From Buxus sempervirens (taxonomy: Eukaryota > Streptophyta > Magnoliopsida > Buxales > Buxaceae), in NCBI GenBank assembly GCA_947561395.2, contig OX387194.1, positions 32,622,036-32,686,035 of the forward strand: a stretch of 64,000 nucleotides of DNA, read 5' to 3'. Within the stretch, counting starts at the first letter, position 1; each line of letters begins with the position of its first letter. The notes below the pieces were generated by a model. The model was not told the origin of the DNA. It saw nothing but the letters and a program-made list of their open reading frames with translations, and did no database searches. Below are positions 57,171 through 64,000 of the stretch, in pieces. The position numbers and the translations under genes are program-made.

Positions 57171-57834
57171 TACTGGAATCTATTTGCTAACAACACACAA
57201 TGAAGACAAGGACAGTGAAGGGGTTTACCCTAACCAGTTATCTAAAGGGGAGTAATCGGCGGCAACCCCCCATCGTCATCCTCTTGGGGATTGTCAGAAT
57301 CTTCCCCTGCTGATGCCGTCTGTAGCAGGATCAAAGCCAGCGAACTTAGTAATTAAGCGCTAATTATGAATGGGAAAAGTCTAAATTAAATGCGAAGTAC
57401 GTTTCTTTGAGAGATGGAGGAACTGATGCTTAGAACGCATGGTCATAATTTAGCAATTAAGCTTTAATTATGAGTGGTAAAAGTCTAAAAAAGAATGAAG
57501 AATAATACAACCGCCTACCCAAAAAAAAAAATGAAGAATAATACAACCCCTGCACGGGCCCAAAGCCATGAAATCTTCAGTTACTGTAGCGAGAGAGATA
57601 GAGGAGTGGGGCCCTACTACAACTGGGCATCGTCCTGAAAACTGGTTTTCGGGCACGATGGGCGGACTGGGAGGTAACGGCATTCTCTAAAATTGATTTC
57701 TATATACTTTGTTTTTTTTGTTGAGTATAAATGCGGTATCCGGTCCAGGCCTTTCTATTTGTACGCATGCCTTACACTTAACAAGAATGCTATATAAAAA
57801 GGATTTGATGCATAACATAATCGGACTAATGGTT
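57171..57834. other. Unique spacer between PPR units 2 and 3
   Basis: No gene recognised. It contains AATTAAGC and TAATTATGA repeats and the small poly-A insert at 57513-57530. Confidence 0.5.
57513..57530 (+). mobile_element. Tiny retroposed insert with poly-A
   Basis: GCCTACCC plus ten A, flanked by 18-bp direct repeats beginning ATGAAGAATAATAC (57495-57512 and 57531-57548). It has the same architecture as the insert in PPR copy 2. Confidence 0.65.
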
Positions 57835-58813
57835 TTATGACAAACCATATGCATGTAAAGAACTTCCAACAAAATCCCAATCTAGTTTATCATATGCTTT
57901 AGTAAGATCAAGTTTAGCAGTAAACAAACCATGATTTTTAGCTTTTTTCTTGCTCCTGATGGTATGGTATAATTCATGGGCAACCATCATATTTTCTTGA
58001 ATAACACGCCCCGAGACAAAGGCAGCTTGGTGAGTGGAAATCAATTTAACTATGAGGGGCCTAAGTCTATCAACAATAATTCTGGAAATTATCTTGTAGC
58101 TGAAGTTGCATAGACTAATAGGTCTAAACTCACCTATTCCTCTTGGATTTTCAATTTTAGGAACGAGGATTATTTTGGTGAAGTTCATTTTTCAGTCAAG
58201 AGTTTCATTTATAAAGAATTCGTTAACCATGTTACAAATCTCCTTTTTAATAACATTCTAGTAGGTTTGATTGAAGACCCCCTGGAAACCATCATTTCTC
58301 AGGCTCTCAAGAGATCCCATTTTCTTGACTGCGATCCATATCTCTTACTCCGTAACTGGTCTAGACAAGCTATCATTTTCAGTTTTAGATATGCAGTAGT
58401 TTAGGAAGTTTAGAAATTAAAAGTCCTTAACCTTATTATCTTTCATTTACATCCCTTTGAAATAATCAACAATCATAGTTTTAATTTTTTCCATCTCCTT
58501 CACCTCTTCGTTGAAATCATTCTTTAGGGATACAATTTTATTTCTGATCTTTTTGTTTATGGTGGTTAGGTGGAAAAATTTTGTATTTAAATCCCCATTC
58601 CTTAACCACTTGATTATAGATGTTTGCCCCCCTCATTTTTTCTTGAGCATTTAAGGCGAAGATGTAGGCCTTTTGTAATTGTTTCTCAGCACTAACCAGA
58701 TTTGGGTGGTCATTGGTTTCAAGAAGTTTTTGGATTCTTTTAAGTTCCGCATAGGTCTCATCTACCTTTTTATTGTCATCCCTCACATTTTTCTTATTTG
58801 GTGGTACCACCAT
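57835..58813 (-). pseudogene. L1-type LINE ORF2 fragment (reverse transcriptase)
   Basis: Minus strand. 58188-57835 encodes the RT fingers and start of the palm (FRPISLCNFSYKIISRIIVD; QAAFVSGRVIQENMM; KLDLTKAYDKLDW). 58430-58190 is a decayed preceding stretch. 58813-58538 encodes the endonuclease-RT linker, interrupted by shifts. It is truncated on both sides. The right-hand 600 bp recur beside PPR copy 2, so the LINE was in place before the PPR duplication. Confidence 0.85.
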
Positions 58814-58856
58814 ACCACCAATTTTTAGCTAGAGGATACGCATTCGATAAAGACTC

Positions 58857-59482
58857 GTTAGATTATATTTTTTGGGATCTAAGGTACCATATATGTGGTT
58901 AATTTAAATTGGGAGTGTCTTATCAAATGAATGGTCAGGGTTGATTAGTCTATTCTTTCAAGATTGCCTTGTTTGGACTTTGTCCTCAAGAGCTAACTTA
59001 TGTAAAAGAGATTTCAAAATTTTTAAAAACTTTATAAAATAGATGAAAATACATTTTAAAAATATTTTTTGTAATTATTTATGATGTATGTGCGTGGTCT
59101 TAGAACATTTTTGTCTGTTTGGGTCCTGCGGGTTGAACAAGCGAATGAAAACCCTAGCGATTGGGAGCAGGAATACGAACAGAAGAAGAGGAACAAGCGA
59201 AAGAGGGGATACTGGTTTGCTTCGTCGTCTCTCTCCCTCTTCTCTTCTTCTCTTCATGTTCTCTCTGTCTCTCTCTCTCACGGATATTAGCTTCTAAATT
59301 TCTGGTTTTTGGCAGAAATCGTCTGTGCACTCCCGTCTCGATTGACGTGAAGAATCGAAAATTTTCGGTGACCATGTTTCAAGTATAAAAAGCCTAATTA
59401 CAGGAATATATGAGTTGGAGCTGTTCAGAAATGGGATTCCTTCTCATAAGGTATGCTTCAATAGCTTCTGGATATTCTAATT
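58857..59482 (+). promoter_or_regulatory. Promoter and leader region of PPR copy 3
   Basis: It contains TATAAAA at 59033-59039 and a CT-rich leader (59225-59280). Of the three copies only this one keeps a clean TATA box at that position. It is the best candidate promoter for the intact gene, but the distance to the ATG (about 440 bp) implies a long 5' UTR. Confidence 0.5.
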
Positions 59483-61687
59483 ATGGGCGCTGCGGTGTTT
59501 GGTTTGTTGCGAAATGCGCGCCTTCTTCAGAAAGGAAGTTCCTTAAGAGTTTACGTCTATGCTTCTCTGCCGTTTCTACTACAGAACCGCACAGCAGATT
59601 CAACCCTGGCCATCCATGACTCCATCCACGACTTGACTGATCAAAGCGATGTTTCGGGAGATAATTCGTATACCTGTAGGAGGAAGACACTCTTTCCCTT
59701 GGTTGTCAAAGTGTTGCATAGCTTGAATTGGAAGGTTAAGAAAACAGCGTTTCCGAGCGTGGTTAAGGAGTACGGATTCTCTCAATCAGTCAGTGCTTTT
59801 GGGATTATTATTCATATCCTCGCTCTTGCGGGAATGCGGGAGCAAGTACAGGCTCAAGTTGGGGAGATTGTATGCTACTATAAGAAAGAGAGACTTGACG
59901 CGTTCGAATTGTTTCCCACGTTACTCGCACTGTTAAACGGGAAGGCATTATCACCAGCTGTATTTGATGCTTTGATTAAGGTTTTTTCTGGGTTATCCAT
60001 GCTTGAAAATGCTGTCGACGTGTTTGTGCAGGCTAAGAAACTTGGGTTTGAACCAAACATTTTTTCTTGCAATTTCTTGCTCAAATGTTTGGTGGAGGCA
60101 AATGCAGTTGAAGATATTAATGCTTTATTCGAACAAATGAAGAACTCGGGCCCACTCCCTAATGTTTATACCTACAACATCCTGCTCAATCTCTACTGTA
60201 AAGGGCATCTTAGGCAGGCTGAAGAAAATATTAGTAGAGCAACGGAGATTCTACAAGAAATGAAGAGGGTCGGGATTAAACCAAATGTTGTGACATATGG
60301 TACATATATTCATGGAATTTGTAGATTTCGAAATGTGGAGTCTGCTATGGAATTCATCCAAGGTCTGAGATACAGAAGAAACTATTCTCTTAATACTAAC
60401 TGTTATAATGTTATTATTTATGGATTTTCTTGTAAAGGTGAATTGTACAAGGCTATTAGCATTTTTGAAGAAATGAAAAGCTATGGAATATCGCCGGATG
60501 TCCATAGCTTTAATATTCTGATTGATGGCTTCTGCAAGCAGGGAGATGTTCTTATAGGTCTCAGTTTGCTAGATGAGATGAAGGTCTGTAACATAAGCCC
60601 TTCACTGGGGAGCTATTGCTCTCTCTTGCGGAGTCTCTGTAGAATTGGACGGATTGAAATTGCACTAGATATGTTTCGTGATCTTAAGTCTGCTGGTTAC
60701 AAGCACAACCAGATTTCATACAACATATTAATTGATGGACTCTGCAAGAAAGTAGATTTAGATTCTGCCTACGGACTGTTTGAGGAGATGCTTAGAATTA
60801 AGTTGGTTCCTAACGTTTTCAATTTTACCAGTTTGATTAATGGTTATTGCAAGATTGGATGCTTAGGCAAAGCTTTGGAAATATTTAAGTTCATGCTTGA
60901 AGTAGGTATATTACCAGACATTGTTACTTGCAATGTCATTGTTGATGGGTTCTGTAAGGAAGGCAAGGTAGCAGAAGCCTTCCAGTTTATGAATGAAATG
61001 CTGGAACGAGGTATTACTCCCACTTTAAACACCATTAGATTGTGTGAGGAAAGGAAAATGGAGAGGGCCTGGAAAGGGTCATTGTTGATACCAAAGAGAA
61101 CACTTGTTCCCAATGTTATCACTTTCAGCACCCTTATGGATGGTTTTGCCAAACAATCAGATATAGAGGAGACTTTGAAGTTATATGCCGGGATGTTAAA
61201 ATGTGGGATTGTACCCAATATAATTACGTTGACAATTCTGATCAAAGGACTGTGTACTGGGGGTAGAACACATGAAGCCTGGAAATTGTTCAAGGAAATG
61301 AGCAGAGAAGGCCCTGTACCTGACAAAATTTCTTACACGACAATTATTGCTGGATTCTGTAGAATTGGAGACATGAAGAAGGCTTGGGTTCTATTTACTG
61401 AGATGGTTCAGAAAGGCCTTGAGCCAAATGTCATTACTTATAACTGTTTAATTAGTGGCTATTGCAAGTTGAATCAGATGGACTATGCATTCATTTTGGT
61501 TGATGAAATGATAAGAAGGAAAATATCTCCTGATGTGGTTACTTATACCCTAATTATATGTGGATATCACAGACTTGGGTATCTTGATAAAGCTCATGAA
61601 GTGTACAAGGACATGCGGAGGAAGGGTGTTTTTCCAAGCAAAATTCCTTATTCAGAAATGGGGTTGGATGCTTGTGGTGATCAATAG
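59483..61687 (+). CDS. P-class pentatricopeptide-repeat protein, intact
   Basis: 734 codons, no intron, stop TAG at 61685. PPR proteins bind organelle RNA in a sequence-specific way through paired-helix 35-residue repeats. P-class members act in RNA stability, processing or translation. The N-terminus (MGAAVFGLLRNARLLQKGSS) is rich in R, L and S and poor in acids, fitting a mitochondrial or plastid transit peptide. About 16-17 repeats follow from roughly residue 105 to the end, for example VHSFNILIDGFCKQGD, QISYNILIDGLCKK and VITYNCLISGYCKLNQ. One unit (near LNTIRLCEERKMERAWKGSL) is shortened. No E, DYW or SMR domain is present. The ATG was chosen because it gives the targeting-like N-terminus and is aligned in all three copies. 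RNA target and gene name cannot be assigned. Confidence 0.92.
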   Translation: MGAAVFGLLRNARLLQKGSSLRVYVYASLPFLLQNRTADSTLAIHDSIHDLTDQSDVSGDNSYTCRRKTLFPLVVKVLHSLNWKVKKTAFPSVVKEYGFSQSVSAFGIIIHILALAGMREQVQAQVGEIVCYYKKERLDAFELFPTLLALLNGKALSPAVFDALIKVFSGLSMLENAVDVFVQAKKLGFEPNIFSCNFLLKCLVEANAVEDINALFEQMKNSGPLPNVYTYNILLNLYCKGHLRQAEENISRATEILQEMKRVGIKPNVVTYGTYIHGICRFRNVESAMEFIQGLRYRRNYSLNTNCYNVIIYGFSCKGELYKAISIFEEMKSYGISPDVHSFNILIDGFCKQGDVLIGLSLLDEMKVCNISPSLGSYCSLLRSLCRIGRIEIALDMFRDLKSAGYKHNQISYNILIDGLCKKVDLDSAYGLFEEMLRIKLVPNVFNFTSLINGYCKIGCLGKALEIFKFMLEVGILPDIVTCNVIVDGFCKEGKVAEAFQFMNEMLERGITPTLNTIRLCEERKMERAWKGSLLIPKRTLVPNVITFSTLMDGFAKQSDIEETLKLYAGMLKCGIVPNIITLTILIKGLCTGGRTHEAWKLFKEMSREGPVPDKISYTTIIAGFCRIGDMKKAWVLFTEMVQKGLEPNVITYNCLISGYCKLNQMDYAFILVDEMIRRKISPDVVTYTLIICGYHRLGYLDKAHEVYKDMRRKGVFPSKIPYSEMGLDACGDQ

Positions 61688-62235
61688 GGGAACTGAATAT
61701 AATATGTTGTTAAAATCAAACTATACAAATTTGGATCTCCTTTTTAGTAGGTGATCTGGCATCCTGTCTGATGTAGACTTTGCTTATTGTTTTTGAAGTT
61801 CTTGAAGCCTTATTCTGTGCTAACTGTATTTATCACTTATTCTCTCTTTCATGTTGTAGAGGTTTTTTGGAGGCCAAAGCCTGAAGAAGTAGAGGGAAGG
61901 AGGAGATATGTTAAAAACCTCAATGCACCAGAATTTATTATTCAAGGTTCGTCATCATTATCAGAATTCATCTGCAATCAGTAGAAACTAAAATGCTTGG
62001 GTCTTTAACCAAAGTAGCTGAAAATTTCTTAAAAATACTGATCATTCCTGCATTGTTTGTGTTTTTTTTCTTTCATCTCATATTTTTTGCCCTTCAAAGA
62101 TCACAAATATTAACAAGTGATGTACAAGATGTGTCCGGAGTTCAACTTGCCATACTCAATTTCTCCCCCTTTTTGTTAGCCAATGGAACCTCTTCTGCTA
62201 ACAAAATGTGCTAGTCACACCTAATCCCACTCCTG
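61688..62235 (+). repeat. 3' flank of PPR copy 3, shared with copy 2
   Basis: Nearly collinear with 56626-57170. It contains TTCATGTTGTAG, then AGG (possible 3' UTR intron acceptor, about 61860), and is probably transcribed 3' UTR. Homology to copy 2 ends near 62235. Confidence 0.65.
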
Positions 62236-64000
62236 CCCTAATCACCCTTGTAATGACAAAAAAAAAAGGCTATTTCATTAAAAGTTCTTCAATCAACCTC
62301 ATTCATGCTACTACATGCATACTTCATCTGTGATAAAAATTTTCATAAGTTTTGGACAATGTCATTTTACATAAGTTCTTTAGAAAGATCTCATCACAAC
62401 AATGTGTCATCAAAATTCATTTGTCTTGGCTAGAAACAGAAAAAATAATTGTGTGCTTTATTATAAGGTAAACCTAAAAGGTCCATTTCATATATTGGAT
62501 TGAACGTTTAGTTGATGCTTTGAAGGATTTTTATTTGTTTGCCATCTTTGCCATTTGGACAATGATTCACACTGGTTATTGTTTACCGATGAAGCTACTA
62601 CATTCTTCAATCTTTCAGAAACCTGTGATAATTAATTGAATGATTGTGAAACTCATAATGCTCTGTTGCATCATGAAGCAGTTATGGATTGAAAATTTAT
62701 CCATCAACATCAATAGCGTAACATATATGGGGAGGGTAGCACGATATGATCTTCCTTGCATGGCCTGACTGTCTCAAATCGGTGGAGGATTGCAGGATTC
62801 CTCATCACCAGATGAAAAAGATCTCAAAGGACGTTGCTCAATAAGCATCAAATTTGATCGACTCCTCTTTGGGCATAGATTAGTGTAAACATTAGAAGAA
62901 AAGATATGGAAGTTGGCCAGGAAAAAGCATCTTTGATATAGGTCTTCATCTAATTATCAGAACAATGCACTATCATTTCTTTTTCTATGCATTTTTTGAA
63001 CTTCATGGTTTTGACATTGTATGCTGAGCTTGCAATTTTTTATTATTACCTTCTGATTTTGTGGTATTTCTTTATCACGAAGTAACCTCTTTATTTTTGA
63101 GTTGATTCTGCCATCGTGGATCTGAACATACTTGAAATCTTCCATTTGTTTCATCAGGTATTGGCTTCAACTAAGAGAAAAACAACCTCGCACATATATA
63201 ATTACCCAAATCTCCCATCTCTTCTGATGCGCCAGGTTCACAATGTTATACTACATGTACATGTTATAGCTAATCCAGAGTATCCTTATCCTTATTTTCA
63301 TTTCTTTTCTATGCTAAATATTTTAAGAAGGCTTTATGTGCTTTTTTTAATTGTGAATTACATTATCTTATTCCCAGGCAGATATAGAAACAGATCAAAT
63401 CTAATGCCCAAGTGACTCTTCAGCCACTGAATTCTGTATGTTCAACTTCACTGCTCACAGAAGAAACTCTTATATCCATCACTTGCTCCATTATTTTGTA
63501 AGAGTAATGGGCTTTATATATACAAGGTTTTGAATAATTGATATCCGGATGAAATCCAACAAGCATCCAGGTGAATTCTTCTGCAAAACTGTTGACTGCA
63601 AGTGGCACAAGCCCACATGGTGGCTTCTCTGTGCCCTTTAAAGCAGCAGAAAAACTTTTTCCTCTTTTGGTTAGACTTCTCTTGAAAAGGAAAAAAAAGC
63701 AAATATAAGCTGTTGTGGGGAGAATAATAGTGCAAATGAATTCACAAATATAAGCTGTTATCTGTTACAGGATTATTTCCTGCAACCTCGAACTAAGGAG
63801 CTTATATTTAGTGATCTGCATGATAATCTGTGGACAGCTCGTCATGTATAGCGGCGAGTTTTTTTTTTCATTTAATAATATAGAAATTTTTGTATTGTTG
63901 TATAGAGGTAATTTTAGTGCAAGCCAAGGCTGATACATTTTTTTCCCTGAAGTTTTGAAATAGCACGGTTTTAGCTTCTCATTTTGATCTCTTCATTATA
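62236..64000. other. Intergenic sequence, nothing recognised
   Basis: AT-rich, with short open frames only and no repeat boundary or domain that I can support. It is the least repeat-laden stretch of the window. Confidence 0.5.

Noticed and set aside
63420..63735. Cys-rich minus-strand frame near the right edge
   Set aside because: Short, no family resemblance and no supporting context.

Overview
The window is plant nuclear DNA, most likely from a eudicot with a large, repeat-rich genome. The evidence is intronless plant-type PPR genes, plant Ty1/copia, Athila-like and Tat/Ogre-like LTR retrotransposons, L1-type LINE fragments, GT-AG introns, and CT-rich leaders with TATA promoters. The species cannot be named from the sequence. 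Only one gene looks intact: a P-class pentatricopeptide-repeat protein at 59483-61687. Two decayed paralogues lie at 2445-4624 and 54411-56625. Most of the remainder is transposon.

Layout. 1-1598 is the 5' end of a minus-strand copia element with its PBS and one LTR. 1604-4657 holds PPR copy 1. From about 4658 to 42264 lies an Athila-like gypsy element (minus strand) whose gag is split by nested insertions. Reading inward, each with a 5-bp target duplication: Athila gag, then solo LTR Y (CTATC), then solo LTR Z of the same family in the opposite orientation (GAACT), then a complete 24.4-kb Tat/Ogre-like element W (AAACC, 9908-34306), then solo LTR A (TGGGG) inside the W polyprotein gene. A further solo LTR, B (GTCCT), also interrupts the Athila gag. 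C (CCTAG) lies beside the Athila LTR. D (CCTAT) and E (CATGG) sit inside an L1 fragment next to PPR copy 2. PPR copies 2 and 3 share flanking DNA that includes this L1 fragment, so they are a segmental duplication.

Element W carries gag-protease-RT-RNaseH-second RNaseH-integrase on the plus strand. Convergent to it are two spliced minus-strand genes: a six-exon plant-mobile-domain (PMD) protein gene and a two-exon DUF7745-like gene with a coiled-coil tail. All are damaged, with several stops readable as C-to-T changes.

The most unusual signal is a class of phased interrupted palindromes. In W, five separate sites (both LTRs, the pre-gag leader, and upstream of each antisense gene) each carry four 21-bp units of the form 7-bp arm, 7-bp spacer, 7-bp arm, repeated at 28 bp (one step of 27 at one site). 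Related solo LTRs B and D carry the same 28-bp layout with different arm sequences. A and E carry an 11-7-11 version repeated at 39 bp. In A, B, D, E and the second antisense gene the array lies 10-36 bp upstream of a TATA box. This suggests element-specific operator arrays that co-diverge with an unknown dimeric binding factor. The antisense PMD-type proteins are possible but unproven candidates.
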